Shown here: in pieces, positions 7,764 through 16,499 of the stretch | Layout: every line of letters begins with the position of its first letter | How positions within the stretch are numbered: the first letter of the stretch is position 1 | Notes under the pieces: generated by a model | Database searches by the model: none | What the model saw: the letters and a program-made list of their open reading frames with translations, nothing else | What the model was told of the DNA's origin: nothing | Origin: Nocardia concava NBRC 100430 | Lineage (GTDB): Bacteria > Actinomycetota > Actinomycetes > Mycobacteriales > Mycobacteriaceae | DNA: 37,028 bases | Direction of reading: 5' to 3' | Assembly: GCF_000308815.1 (NCBI RefSeq) | Contig: NZ_BAFX01000001.1 | Span: 1 to 37,028 of the forward strand | Made by a program: the position numbers and the translations under genes

Positions 7764-8636
7764 ATGCAACCCCAGCCGCCCGCACCCGTCTGCTATCGCC
7801 ATCCCGACCGGCCCACCGGTCTGGGCTGCACCAGGTGCGGGCGTCCGGCCTGCCCGGAATGCCTCACCCCGGCCGCGGTGGGGCAGCACTGTGTGGAGTG
7901 CGTGCAGCAGGGGCGCGCTGACGTCCGGCCGGTGCGCAATGCCGCCGGGACGGACGTGTCCCGGCAGATCCCGGTGCCGTACGTCACCTACGCGCTGATC
8001 GCGATCAATGTGATCGTCTTCGCGGTCACGGCCTTCCAGGCGCACAGCCTGATGGACAACAATCGTTCCCGGCTGTTCTTCGACTGGCAGCTGGTGCCCG
8101 CCTTCGTCGGCACCGACGGCGGCTGGATGCGGATCATCGGCTCCGGCTTCCTGCACTACGGCCCGATCCACCTGCTGGCCAACATGTTCGCGCTCTACGT
8201 GCTCGGCCCCTACTGCGAGGTGGCGCTGGGCCGTGGCCGTTTCGTCGCCGTCTACCTGGCCTCGCTGCTCGGCGGTTCGGCTGCGGTGACCGCGTTCTCG
8301 GATCCGCTGACCGCCTCGGCGGGCGCGTCCGGCGCGATCTTCGGCATCTTCGGCGCGGTCGGCGTGATCATGCTGCGCACCCGGCAGAACCTCACCCAGA
8401 TCGCGGTGCTGCTGGGGATCAACCTGATCATCACGTTCTCGGTGCCGGGCATCTCGATCTGGGCGCACCTGGGCGGACTGCTGGCCGGCACGGTCGCCGC
8501 CACCGGCATCCTCTACCTGCCGCGCTGGCTGGGGATCCGGGATACGCGGACCGCCCTGAACATCGGCTGGGCCGCGGTCGCGGCGGTGGCGCTGGCCGCG
8601 GTGCTGGTGACGGCACTGGCCGCTCCCACGCTGTGA
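7764..8636 (+). CDS. Rhomboid family intramembrane serine protease with zinc-ribbon N-terminus
   Basis: A 290-residue membrane protease. The first 50 residues form a cysteine-rich zinc-binding module (CYRHPDRPTGLGCTRCGRPACPECL, then QHCVECV), as in mycobacterial rhomboids. The rhomboid fold follows with about six membrane helices. The catalytic Ser lies in SAGASGAIFG and the catalytic His in IWAHLGGLLAGT. The motif HYGPIHLLANMFALYVLGPYCE matches the conserved N-terminal rhomboid helix, with the HxxxN arrangement that binds the oxyanion. It cleaves membrane-embedded substrates; those here are unknown. The gene follows ppiA by 27 nt on the same strand and is convergent with the PH-domain gene. 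Confidence 0.94.
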   Translation: MQPQPPAPVCYRHPDRPTGLGCTRCGRPACPECLTPAAVGQHCVECVQQGRADVRPVRNAAGTDVSRQIPVPYVTYALIAINVIVFAVTAFQAHSLMDNNRSRLFFDWQLVPAFVGTDGGWMRIIGSGFLHYGPIHLLANMFALYVLGPYCEVALGRGRFVAVYLASLLGGSAAVTAFSDPLTASAGASGAIFGIFGAVGVIMLRTRQNLTQIAVLLGINLIITFSVPGISIWAHLGGLLAGTVAATGILYLPRWLGIRDTRTALNIGWAAVAAVALAAVLVTALAAPTL

Positions 8637-8664
8637 GGAAAGTCGCGGCGGCTGTGAATAACTT

Positions 8665-9117
8665 CTAGCGCGCCAGGTGGATTCGCAGCACCTCGAGGAC
8701 ATCCTCGGGGTGTGCGCCCAGGTCCCAGCGGCCGAAGATCATGAGCTTCTCGTCGCCCTCGTGATCCACATCCATCTCCAGCATGGGCATCTTCCGGCCG
8801 AGTCGCCGGTAGTTCACCACGCGGACGCGGAGGATCTGCTGGGGTGTGTAGCGCTGGGCGCCGGCCAGGCCGCGCACGACGACCTGCACCGGATTACCGG
8901 GTTCGACCGCCAGCCGCGGCCGCTGCCGCAGGCCCACGACGGTCATGAACAGCAGTCCCGCGGCGGCCAGCCCGATGAGCAGGCGGCCGGGACCGTCGTT
9001 GGAGAGGCAGGCGGCCGCGGCCAGCACCACGCCGCCGATGCCGCAGATCACGACCGCGGCCATGGGTGTGGACCAGGCCAGGCGGGAGGAGGGATCCGTC
9101 GCTGTCACTGTCCCCAC
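8665..9117 (-). CDS. PH-domain membrane protein (bPH_6-like, Rv0010c-type)
   Basis: A 150-residue protein with two adjacent membrane helices (MAAVVICGIGGVVLAAAACL and LLIGLAAAGLLFMTVVGL), followed by a bacterial pleckstrin-homology-like domain containing PVQVVVRGLAGAQRYTPQQI and MLEMDVDHEGDEKLMIFGRWDLG. It corresponds to Rv0010c, next to crgA in mycobacteria as well. The function is not established. The start is GTG 9117 with GAGGAGG close upstream; GTG 9108 would give more usual spacing and remove three residues. It is downstream of crgA on the same strand by 79 nt. Confidence 0.82.
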   Translation of the reverse strand: MGTVTATDPSSRLAWSTPMAAVVICGIGGVVLAAAACLSNDGPGRLLIGLAAAGLLFMTVVGLRQRPRLAVEPGNPVQVVVRGLAGAQRYTPQQILRVRVVNYRRLGRKMPMLEMDVDHEGDEKLMIFGRWDLGAHPEDVLEVLRIHLAR

Positions 9118-9196
9118 TCCCTCCTCGAGTTGTCCACAAGGTCATCCACAGGTGTGTATGAATAACAATGATGTAAGGCACAGGCCCGGCTGGGCA

Positions 9197-9463
9197 CTAG
9201 CGCCAGCGCATGGTCATGATCAGGCCGACCACCATGAGGCCGAACCCGATCAGGAAGTTCCAGGCGCCCAGGTCGCTCATCCAGCTGATCTGCTCGTTGG
9301 CCAGGTAGTACACAAGCAGCCAGGCCAGACCGGCCAGCATGAAACCCAGCATGATGCCGACGTACCAAACCGGCGACGGACCAGCCGACTTCACGCGCAC
9401 GGGCGTGCGGCTGGCCGGGTTGATCGTGTAATCCGTCTTCTTACGGACCTTCGACTTAGGCAT
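9197..9463 (-). CDS. crgA: Cell division protein CrgA
   Basis: An 88-residue divisome membrane protein. The N-terminus is basic and family-typical ([31 protein letters not shown]). Two membrane helices follow (about residues 32-53 and 67-86), joined by [16 protein letters not shown]. CrgA interacts with FtsZ, FtsQ, FtsI and the wall synthases in mycobacteria and controls septation in streptomycetes. The start at 9463 has GAGGA about 5 nt upstream. It sits next to the kinase/penicillin-binding-protein operon, its usual context. Confidence 0.95.
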   Translation of the reverse strand: MPKSKVRKKTDYTINPASRTPVRVKSAGPSPVWYVGIMLGFMLAGLAWLLVYYLANEQISWMSDLGAWNFLIGFGLMVVGLIMTMRWR

Positions 9464-9600
9464 GACGTCCTCGTATTCGGCGTTCTGTCTGCGTAGACAT
9501 TATCCCGGCAACCCTGGGGAAAGTGTCGTTGGGGAGTCCCCGGGCGATTGTGGCGACACGGTTCGGCGGTATTGCATGCGACGGCGAGCGCCGCGGCAAC

Positions 9601-9606
9601 TACTCT
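9601..9606 (+). promoter_or_regulatory. Candidate -10 box for a leaderless trpG/pabA mRNA
   Basis: TACTCT precedes the ATG at 9613 by 6 nt, so the predicted transcript would begin at or beside the start codon. No ribosome-binding site is present. A -35 box is not convincing. Confidence 0.35.
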
Positions 9607-9612
9607 CGAATC

Positions 9613-10254
9613 ATGCGTGTACTGGTCGTCGACAACTACGACAGCTTCGTGTTCAACCTTGTCCAGTATCTCGGACAGCTGGGTGTGGATGCCGAGGTCT
9701 GGCGCAATGACGATGATCGGCTCTCGGATGTGGACAAGGTTGTGCAGGACTACGACGGGGTGTTGATCAGCCCTGGGCCCGGCAGCCCCGATCGTGCGGG
9801 TGCGAGCATTCCGCTGGTGCACGCCGCCGCGAAGCATGCCACCCCGCTGCTCGGCGTCTGCTTGGGCCATCAGGCCATCGGAGAGGCCTTCGGCGCGACC
9901 GTGACCCGGGCTCCCGAACTGTTGCACGGCAAGACCAGCGACGTCTTCCACATCGGTGCGGGCGTGCTGGCCGGGCTGCCCGACCCGTTCACCGCCACCC
10001 GCTACCACTCCTTGACCGTCGTCGAGGAGACAATGCCGCCGGAGCTGGAGGTGCTGGGCCGCACCGAAACCGGCATCGTCATGGCCCTGCGACATCGCGA
10101 TCTGCCCATCCACGGTGTGCAGTTCCACCCCGAATCCGTGCTCACCCAGGGCGGGCACCGCATGCTCGCCAATTGGCTGGGCGTGTGCGGCGAGCGGCCG
10201 GCGGAGGGACTGGTGCAGACCTTGGAGGCGGAGGTCGCGGCCCTCGCGTCATGA
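9613..10254 (+). CDS. trpG: Aminodeoxychorismate/anthranilate synthase component II (glutamine amidotransferase)
   Basis: A 213-residue class I glutamine amidotransferase that supplies ammonia from glutamine to chorismate for p-aminobenzoate (folate) and/or anthranilate (tryptophan). The family start is clear (RVLVVDNYDSFVFNLVQYL), with the oxyanion motif LISPGPGSP, the nucleophile Cys in GVCLGHQAIGEAFG, and the His-Glu pair in GVQFHPESVLT. It corresponds to Rv0013, annotated trpG or pabA and probably amphibolic. The chorismate-binding partner is not in this window. The upstream in-frame extension to 9523 is non-homologous. It is followed by the RibD-like pair 30 nt downstream, likely one operon. 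Confidence 0.95.
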   Translation: MRVLVVDNYDSFVFNLVQYLGQLGVDAEVWRNDDDRLSDVDKVVQDYDGVLISPGPGSPDRAGASIPLVHAAAKHATPLLGVCLGHQAIGEAFGATVTRAPELLHGKTSDVFHIGAGVLAGLPDPFTATRYHSLTVVEETMPPELEVLGRTETGIVMALRHRDLPIHGVQFHPESVLTQGGHRMLANWLGVCGERPAEGLVQTLEAEVAALAS

Positions 10255-10284
10255 ACGAGGCTCCGTCATGAAAACGGCCACAGC

Positions 10285-10968
10285 ATGAGGCCGCACGTCA
10301 TGCTGTCCGTGGCGGTCAGCATCGACGGGTACATCGATGACGCGACCCCGGATCGGCTGCTGCTGTCGAATGCCGCCGATTTCGATCGGGTCGACGCGCT
10401 GCGCGCGGAGTCGGACGCCATCCTCATCGGTGCGGAGACCCTGCGCCGCGACAATCCCCGGTTGCTGGTCAACAGCGCGGATCGACGTCTGCATCGGGTG
10501 GCGTCGGGCAAACCGGACTATCCGGTGCGCGTGATCGTCACGGCCGGTGGCGATCTCGATCCCGAACTGCGCTTCTTCCACAGCGGCGGTGAAAGACTGG
10601 TCTACACCACCGATTCCGGGGCCGCACGGATCGGCGATCGGCTGGACGGCCTGGCCGAAGTGGTATCGCTCGGCGCGGCAATCGATTTCGAGGCGCTGCT
10701 CGATGATCTGGGCAAGCGCGGACTGGAACGCCTCATGGTCGAGGGCGGCGGATCCATCCACACGGCGTTCCTGTCCGGCGGGCTGGCCGACGAGATCTGG
10801 ATGGCCGTCGCACCGCTGGTGGTCGGCGATCCGGCCGCCCCGCGCTTCCTCGGGCCCGCCGCCTTTCCCGGCGGCCCCAACCACCGCATGCAACTGGCCG
10901 ATGTGGGCCGCATCGGTGATATCGCGCTGCTGCGCTATCTGCCGAAGGAGGATTCCGATGTCGGATGA
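10285..10968 (+). CDS. RibD C-terminal-type (DHFR-like) reductase, standalone
   Basis: A 227-residue NADPH-dependent reductase of the RibD C-terminal/dihydrofolate-reductase fold. Family motifs are seen: MLSVAVSIDGYIDD at the start, the SDAILIGAETLRRDNPRLLV segment, PVRVIVTAGGDLDP, and the nucleotide-binding MVEGGGSIHTAFLSGGLADEIW. In riboflavin synthesis this domain reduces the ribosylamino-pyrimidinone; related standalone proteins such as Rv2671 can reduce folates. Which role applies cannot be decided from sequence. It overlaps the deaminase gene by 11 nt. No strong ribosome-binding site is seen; a seven-codon reading frame (10268-10288, including stop) ends by overlapping its ATG as ATGA. 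From memory, mycobacteria lack this gene between trpG and pknB. Confidence 0.85.
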   Translation: MRPHVMLSVAVSIDGYIDDATPDRLLLSNAADFDRVDALRAESDAILIGAETLRRDNPRLLVNSADRRLHRVASGKPDYPVRVIVTAGGDLDPELRFFHSGGERLVYTTDSGAARIGDRLDGLAEVVSLGAAIDFEALLDDLGKRGLERLMVEGGGSIHTAFLSGGLADEIWMAVAPLVVGDPAAPRFLGPAAFPGGPNHRMQLADVGRIGDIALLRYLPKEDSDVG

Positions 10969-11419
10969 GGCGCGGCTGGATCGCGGCTGGATGCGGCACG
11001 CCATCGGGCTGGCGCGGCTGTGCCCGCGCAGCGAGACCGCCTTCGCGGTGGGCGCGGTCATCGTGGGCGCGGACGGGGTGGAGATCGAGCACGGGTGGTC
11101 GCGAGAGACCGACGAGAAGGTGCACGCCGAGGAATCGGCGCTGAACAAGCTGGATCCCCGCGATCCGCGACTGCCGCACGCCACGCTCTACAGCACCCTG
11201 GAGCCCTGTTCGCAGCGCGCGAGCCAGGATCGCGCGCCGTGCACGGATCGCATTCTGGCGGCGGGCATTCGGCGGGTGGTCATCGCCTGGCGCGAGCCCG
11301 GCACCTTCGTGGACAACTGCGTGGGTGTGGAGCGGCTGCGTGAGCACGGGGTCGAGGTGGTCGAGCTGCCGGATCTGGCGGACGAGGCCATGTCGATGAA
11401 CCGCCATCTGCGCCTTTGA
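10958..11419 (+). CDS. RibD N-terminal-type zinc deaminase, standalone
   Basis: A 153-residue cytidine-deaminase-fold protein. The zinc site is complete: the His and proton-shuttle Glu in VHAEESALNKL, and the two Cys in EPCSQRASQDRAPC. AFAVGAVIVGADG before it forms the substrate pocket strand. This corresponds to the deaminase half of RibD, here a separate gene placed after the reductase, the reverse of fused RibD order. The start at 10958 has AAGGAGG about 5 nt upstream inside the reductase gene. A likely substrate is a pyrimidine or pterin precursor. Alternatives are a general nucleotide deaminase. It is followed by a parS-like site and a bidirectional terminator facing pknB. Confidence 0.85.
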   Translation: MSDEARLDRGWMRHAIGLARLCPRSETAFAVGAVIVGADGVEIEHGWSRETDEKVHAEESALNKLDPRDPRLPHATLYSTLEPCSQRASQDRAPCTDRILAAGIRRVVIAWREPGTFVDNCVGVERLREHGVEVVELPDLADEAMSMNRHLRL

Positions 11420-11433
11420 GTTTCGAAACGCAA

Positions 11434-11449
11434 GGTTTCACATGAAACA
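11434..11449. promoter_or_regulatory. Candidate parS (ParB binding site), 14/16 match
   Basis: GGTTTCACATGAAACA matches the bacterial parS consensus TGTTTCACGTGAAACA at 14 of 16 positions. It lies between two convergent genes, in a region that should be close to oriC. A perfect GTTTCGAAAC palindrome, which is the parS sequence without its central ACGT, lies just before it (11420-11429). A chance match or a local palindrome remains possible. Confidence 0.5.
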
Positions 11450-11484
11450 ACAGGGGTCCGCGGCGATCGCCGCGGACCCCTGTT
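11449..11484. terminator. Bidirectional terminator between the deaminase gene and pknB
   Basis: A perfect 16-bp stem (AACAGGGGTCCGCGGC with its complement) around the tetraloop gatc. It lies between the deaminase stop (11419) and the convergent pknB stop (11502) and can fold in both transcripts. T/A-rich ends flank it on both sides. Confidence 0.85.
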
Positions 11485-11501
11485 CGGTCATCGAATTCGG
11501 A

Positions 11502-13397
11502 TCACGGCGGGCCGAGCGACAGCACGCCGGTCGTCACGGTCACCGTCTGGGTCTTGCCCAGCGGGGAGCCCGCCGTCGGCTGCTGGGCCAGAATCCGCCC
11601 CACCTCGCCCGCGTTCAGCGTGCTCATGGTGTTCTGCGCCATCTGCCCACTCCAGCCCTTCTGCTGCAGCGCCGCGATGGCCTGGGCAGGGGTCATCCCG
11701 CGCAGGTCCGGCATGGTCAGCTGGTCGCCGCTGGAGACCTGGACGGTGATGTTGGAGCCGCGATCGGCCTGCGTGCCCGCGGCCGGGCTGGTGGCGATGA
11801 CCGTGCCCTTGGGCTGGTTGTTCGGCACCTCCTGCACGGTCACCTTCAGACCGGCGGTGTCCTGCAGCGTCGACTGCGCGACATCGATGGACTGGCCGAC
11901 CACGTCGGGCACGCGCACCTTGTCCGGGCCGGTGCCGATGGTGATGGTGACCTGACCGTCGGAGTCGATCTTCTGCCCGCCGTCCGGGGACTGCGCGACG
12001 ACCTTGTCCTTCTCCTCGACGCTGGAGGTCTGCTTCTTGATGTCCGGATTCAGCCGCAGCCCTTGCGAGTTCAGCGTCTGCTCGGCCTGCTGCTGGGTGA
12101 GACCGGCCAGCTTCGGCACCGGCACCAGCTGCGGACCCAGCGACACCTGCAGGGTGACGGTGCTGCCCTTGGCGACGCGCGAACCGCCCAGCGGCTGGGT
12201 GGCGATGACATTGCCCTGCGCCACCTTGGGATCGTTCTTCTGCTGGATGGCGACCGTGAAACCGGCCTTCTCCAGATCCCGTTGCGCCAGTTGGTAGTTC
12301 TGATTGGCCACGTCCGGCACCGCGACCTGATCCGGATGCGAGCCGCCGACCAGCATCCACACCAGCCCGGCCACCGCCGCGATGGCGGCCACCGCGAGGA
12401 TGGCGATCAACGCGGTGCGCTTGCGCGGACTGTCCTCGACCAGTTCCTGTTCGGTGGTGTCGTCGCGGCGTTCGACCGTGCGGTAGCTGCGCGGCGGCGG
12501 CAGTTCGTCGTCGAAGCTGCGGTCCTCGTCGGTCATGATCATGGGCGCGGTGGGCTTCTGCCCGCCCAGCACCCGGATCAGGTCGGCGCGCATCTCGGCC
12601 GCGGTCTGATACCGGTTGGCCGGGTTCTTGCTCATCGCCTTGAGGATGACCGAATCGAGTTCGCGCGGCACCCCCGGATGCACCTGCGACGGCAGCCGCG
12701 GATCCTCCCGGACATGCTGGTAGGCCACCGCGACCGGCGAGTCGCCGGTGAAAGGCGGTTCCCCGGTGAGGATCTCGTAGAGCACGCAGCCGACCGAGTA
12801 CACGTCCGAGCGCGCGTCCACCTGCTCGCCGCGGGCCTGCTCGGGGGAGAGGTACTGGGCGGTGCCGATGACGGCGGCCGTCTGGGTCATCGGGTTGGAG
12901 CTGTCGGCGATGGCCCGGGCGATGCCGAAGTCCATCACCTTCACCGCGCCCGCGCGGTTGATCATGATGTTGGCGGGCTTCATGTCCCGGTGCACGATGC
13001 CGTTGCGGTGCGAGAAGTCCAGCGCCGCACACACATCGGCGATCACCTCCATGGCGCGCCGCGGCGGCAGCGGACCCTTGCCGCGCACGATGTCGCGCAG
13101 GGTGTCGCCGTCCACGTACTCCATGACGATGTAGGGCAGCGGGCCGCCGTCGACCTCGGCCTCGCCGGTGTCGTACACCGCCACGATGGCCGGGTGGTTC
13201 AGCGCCGCCGCGTTCTGCGCCTCACGCTTGAAGCGCAGGTAGAACGTGGGGTCGCGGGCGAGGTCGGCGCGCAGCACCTTGATGGCGACATCGCGGCCGA
13301 GCCGCAGGTCCCGGGCCTTGTGCACCTCGGACATGCCACCGAACCCGATGATCTCGCCCAGCTCGTAGCGGGAGGAGAGGTTCTTCGGGGTCGTCAT
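11502..13397 (-). CDS. pknB: Serine/threonine protein kinase PknB with PASTA domains
   Basis: A 631-residue transmembrane kinase. The kinase domain (about 11-275) has the Gly-rich loop [11 protein letters not shown], Lys40, the HRDMKPAN loop with Asp138, DFG Asp156, and activation-loop Thr171 and Thr173 in [11 protein letters not shown], the same residues as in M. tuberculosis PknB. A juxtamembrane linker leads to one membrane helix (about 328-351) and four extracellular PASTA repeats (about 357-628) that bind muropeptides. It phosphorylates cell-wall and division proteins. The start overlaps the pknA stop (ATGA) and is the last gene of the fhaA-pknB operon. Confidence 0.97.
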   Translation of the reverse strand: MTTPKNLSSRYELGEIIGFGGMSEVHKARDLRLGRDVAIKVLRADLARDPTFYLRFKREAQNAAALNHPAIVAVYDTGEAEVDGGPLPYIVMEYVDGDTLRDIVRGKGPLPPRRAMEVIADVCAALDFSHRNGIVHRDMKPANIMINRAGAVKVMDFGIARAIADSSNPMTQTAAVIGTAQYLSPEQARGEQVDARSDVYSVGCVLYEILTGEPPFTGDSPVAVAYQHVREDPRLPSQVHPGVPRELDSVILKAMSKNPANRYQTAAEMRADLIRVLGGQKPTAPMIMTDEDRSFDDELPPPRSYRTVERRDDTTEQELVEDSPRKRTALIAILAVAAIAAVAGLVWMLVGGSHPDQVAVPDVANQNYQLAQRDLEKAGFTVAIQQKNDPKVAQGNVIATQPLGGSRVAKGSTVTLQVSLGPQLVPVPKLAGLTQQQAEQTLNSQGLRLNPDIKKQTSSVEEKDKVVAQSPDGGQKIDSDGQVTITIGTGPDKVRVPDVVGQSIDVAQSTLQDTAGLKVTVQEVPNNQPKGTVIATSPAAGTQADRGSNITVQVSSGDQLTMPDLRGMTPAQAIAALQQKGWSGQMAQNTMSTLNAGEVGRILAQQPTAGSPLGKTQTVTVTTGVLSLGPP

Positions 13398-14989
13398 GGC
13401 AATCCTTGCTGCGGGACTGTGGATGAATAGGGGTCCTGCGTGTAGAGCGGCCCGCGATTACTGCCGGGGCTCACCCCGCCATTGGGGACGGCGCCGCCGG
13501 GATTCGCGCCCGGAGTCACTGGCCATGATGGTATGTCGCCCTGCTGCCACGGCCACTTATTGGTGGTGGTCGGCTTCTGCGGCGTGGTGGTCGGCGCCGT
13601 GGTGGTGGGCTTCGGCGGGGTCGTGGTGGTGACCGGCGGCGGTGTCGTCGTCGGTTCCGGTGTGGTGGTCGGCGGCGGTTCGTAGGTGGTGACCGGGGGC
13701 GGCGGCACCGGCTTTTCCCTCGTGGTCGTGGTCGGCGGGGGAGTGGTGGTGGTCGGCGGGACCACCGGCGGGGCCACCACGGCGCTGGTCTTCGGGGGCG
13801 GCGTGGAGTCGTGAGTGTTGCTGCTGGCCAGCACGATGCCGATACCCGCGATGAGGATCAGCACGCCGACGGCCAGCCCGGCCATCGCCTTCTGACCGTT
13901 GGTGAAGCGTCCGGACGAGCCGTCGTCGGCGGGCCCGGTGAAGGTCATCGGTCCCACGGGCGTGCGGGGTCCGGACATGACGGTGGTCGAGGTCGCCGGG
14001 GCGACCGGCGGCTGACGCATCGGTTGCGGCGGAGTCGGATAGCGCACGGTGGCCTGATCGGACCGGGCGCCCGGAATGATCATGGTCGGCCCGGGCGGCA
14101 GCACCCGGGTGGCCCCGGTCATGGGCGTGACCGGAATGCCGCCGGGCGGCGTGGGTCTGCGCCCCGAGCGCACCGCGGCCACCGCGTCGGCGAATTCGCC
14201 GCCGTCGGTGTAGCGCTGGCCCGGATCCTTGGCCATGGTGATCTCGATCAGCTCGCGCACGTTCGGCGGCAGATCGGCGGGCAGCGGCGGCGGGGCCTCG
14301 CGCACATGCTTCATGGCGACGGTCAGCGCGCCGTCGCCGGTGAACGGCCGCGCACCCGAAAGCGCCTCGTAGCCGACCACTCCCAGCGAGTACACGTCCG
14401 AGGCGGCGGTGGCGTCCTCGCCGGTGGCCTGCTCGGGCGCGATGTACTGGGCGGTGCCCATCACCATGCCGGTCTTGGTGACCGGGGACGCGTCCACGGC
14501 CTTGGCGATGCCGAAGTCGGTGATCTTCACCTGACCGGTCGGCGTCACGAGAATATTGCCCGGCTTCACATCCCGGTGCACCACGCCCGCCTGGTGCGCG
14601 ACCTGCAGCGCGCGGCCGGTCTGCTCGAGCATGTCGAGACCCTGCGCGACCGAGAGCCGGTTGAGCCGGGAGAGCACCGCGTTGAGCGGTTCGCCCTGCA
14701 CGAATTCCATGACCAGGTAGGCGATCTCACCGCCGGACGGGTCCTGCGTCTCGCCGTAGTCGTAAATGCTCGCGATGCCGGGGTGATTGAGCTGCGCGGT
14801 GGTCCGCGCCTCGGTACGGAACCGTTGCCGGAAGGTCGGATCGGTGGAGAATTCCGCCTTGAGCACCTTCACCGCGACCCGGCGGTCCAGCCGGGTGTCC
14901 AGCGCTTCCCAGACCTGGCCCATGCCGCCGGTGGCGATAAGCCGCTGCAGCCGGTACCGGTCCGCGATCATCGCACCGTTGTTCAGCAT
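13394..14989 (-). CDS. pknA: Serine/threonine protein kinase PknA with long Thr/Pro-rich exterior
   Basis: A 531-residue transmembrane kinase. The kinase domain (about 10-275) has [11 protein letters not shown], Lys41, HRDVKPGN with Asp140, DFG Asp158, and activation-loop Thr171 and Thr173. A Pro-rich linker leads to a membrane helix (about 367-389). The outside part of about 140 residues starts with a Thr/Pro repeat stretch (about 396-476, PPTTTT-type units) and ends in a Trp-, Gly- and Pro-containing tail. M. tuberculosis PknA is, from memory, about 100 residues shorter, so the exterior is expanded here. No PASTA domain is seen. It controls cell shape and division with PknB. The start is 34 nt after pbpA. 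Confidence 0.96.
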   Translation of the reverse strand: MLNNGAMIADRYRLQRLIATGGMGQVWEALDTRLDRRVAVKVLKAEFSTDPTFRQRFRTEARTTAQLNHPGIASIYDYGETQDPSGGEIAYLVMEFVQGEPLNAVLSRLNRLSVAQGLDMLEQTGRALQVAHQAGVVHRDVKPGNILVTPTGQVKITDFGIAKAVDASPVTKTGMVMGTAQYIAPEQATGEDATAASDVYSLGVVGYEALSGARPFTGDGALTVAMKHVREAPPPLPADLPPNVRELIEITMAKDPGQRYTDGGEFADAVAAVRSGRRPTPPGGIPVTPMTGATRVLPPGPTMIIPGARSDQATVRYPTPPQPMRQPPVAPATSTTVMSGPRTPVGPMTFTGPADDGSSGRFTNGQKAMAGLAVGVLILIAGIGIVLASSNTHDSTPPPKTSAVVAPPVVPPTTTTPPPTTTTREKPVPPPPVTTYEPPPTTTPEPTTTPPPVTTTTPPKPTTTAPTTTPQKPTTTNKWPWQQGDIPSWPVTPGANPGGAVPNGGVSPGSNRGPLYTQDPYSSTVPQQGLP

Positions 14990-15023
14990 TCGTGACCCTG
15001 TCTACCTAGCACTTTCATATCGT

Positions 15024-16499
15024 TCAGCCCCCCAGCCCCGCGTCCAGCACCGCCCGCGCGATGGGTGCCGCGACCGAACCGCCGGTGGCGGCCAGTGCCC
15101 GGTCGCCGCCGTTCTCGACGATCACCGCGATGGCGATCTTCGGGTTCTGCGCGGGGGCGAAGGCGATGTACCAGGCATGCGGCGGCGTATTGCGCGGATC
15201 GTCGCCGTGCTCGGCGGTGCCGGTCTTGGACGCGATCTGATACGACCGCGGCTGCGTCCCTCCCTGCGTGTTCTTCTCCGACTCGAGCATCAGATTGGTG
15301 ACCTGGGTGGCCACCTGCGGGGTGACCGCCTGGCCCACCGAGGTCGGCTTGGTGGTCTCCAGCGTGGACAGGTCCGGCGCCTGCAGCTGGTCCACCAGAT
15401 ACGGCTTCATCCGCACGCCGCCATTGGCGATGGTGGCCGCCACCACCGCGTTGTCCAGCGGGGTGAGCGCGACATCGCGCTGCCCGATGCTGGACTGCGC
15501 CATGGCGGCACTGTCGGGAATGGTGCCGACGGTGCTGTCCGCCCACGGGATCGGAATGTTCGGGTGCTGGGTCCCGATGCCGAACGCGTTGGCCTCGTCC
15601 TTGAGTTTGGCCGCCCCCACCTTGATACCGAGCTCGGCGAAGGCGGTGTTACACGAGTACTTGAAAGCCTCGGTGAGAGAAGCGGTTTGGCCGTCACCGG
15701 GACCGCAGTGGCTGCCGTTGTAGTTCTCCAGCGTGGTGGCCGTGTCGGGCAGCGTGATGCGCGGCGCGGCGGTGAACTGGTCGTCGGGCTTGGCGATGCC
15801 GTTGGACAGCGCGGCCGCGGTCACGATCACCTTGAAGGTGGAGCCCGGCGGATAGGTCTGCGACACAGCGCGATTCAGCATCGGCTGGCGCGGATCCTGC
15901 TGCAGCTGCTCCCAGGTCTTCTGGGTGGCCGCGCCGTCGTGCCCGGCCAGCAGGTTCGGGTCGTAGGAGGGCGTGGACACCATGGTCAGGATGCGCCCGG
16001 TGCTGGGCTCGATGGCCACCACCGAACCGGTCAGGTTCTTGGCGGTCAGCTGCTCGTAGGCGACCTTCTGCATGACGGGGTTGAGCGTGGTCACCACATT
16101 GCCGCCGCGCGGATCCCGCCCGGAGATCATGTCGATCAGCCGCCGCCCGAACAGCGCGTTGTCCGAACCGTTGAGCACCGAGTCCTCGGCGTGCTCGAGT
16201 CCGTTGCTGCCGTACTGCATCGAGTAGTAGCCGGTGGCGGGCGCGTAGGCCAGCGGATCGGTCGGGTAGGTGCGCAGGTACTTGTAGCGGTCGTCGGTGG
16301 CCACCGAACTCGCGAGCACCGTGCCGGAGGCGGAGATCTGGCCGCGCTGACGGGCGTACTCGTCCAACAGGACTCGCACGTTGCGGGGATCGTTGCGCAG
16401 ACTGTCGGCCTTGAACACCTGCACGTAGGTGGCATTGGCCAGCAGCGCGACGATCATCACCATGACCGCCAGCGCCACCCGGCGCAGAGGCGTGTTCAC
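15024..16499 (-). CDS. pbpA: Penicillin-binding protein PbpA (class B transpeptidase)
   Basis: A 491-residue class B penicillin-binding protein that cross-links peptidoglycan. One N-terminal membrane anchor (about 7-23) precedes a dimerisation domain and the transpeptidase domain. The three active-site motifs are intact: SxxK at Ser220-Lys223 (PPGSTFKV), SxN at Ser282-Asn284 (YSCNTAF), and KTG at 425-427 (ASKTGTAEH). The start is GTG 16499, overlapping the rodA stop as GTGA. It partners RodA, the adjacent glycosyltransferase. In mycobacteria PbpA is a PknB substrate, which fits its place in this operon. Confidence 0.96.
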   Translation of the reverse strand: MNTPLRRVALAVMVMIVALLANATYVQVFKADSLRNDPRNVRVLLDEYARQRGQISASGTVLASSVATDDRYKYLRTYPTDPLAYAPATGYYSMQYGSNGLEHAEDSVLNGSDNALFGRRLIDMISGRDPRGGNVVTTLNPVMQKVAYEQLTAKNLTGSVVAIEPSTGRILTMVSTPSYDPNLLAGHDGAATQKTWEQLQQDPRQPMLNRAVSQTYPPGSTFKVIVTAAALSNGIAKPDDQFTAAPRITLPDTATTLENYNGSHCGPGDGQTASLTEAFKYSCNTAFAELGIKVGAAKLKDEANAFGIGTQHPNIPIPWADSTVGTIPDSAAMAQSSIGQRDVALTPLDNAVVAATIANGGVRMKPYLVDQLQAPDLSTLETTKPTSVGQAVTPQVATQVTNLMLESEKNTQGGTQPRSYQIASKTGTAEHGDDPRNTPPHAWYIAFAPAQNPKIAIAVIVENGGDRALAATGGSVAAPIARAVLDAGLGG

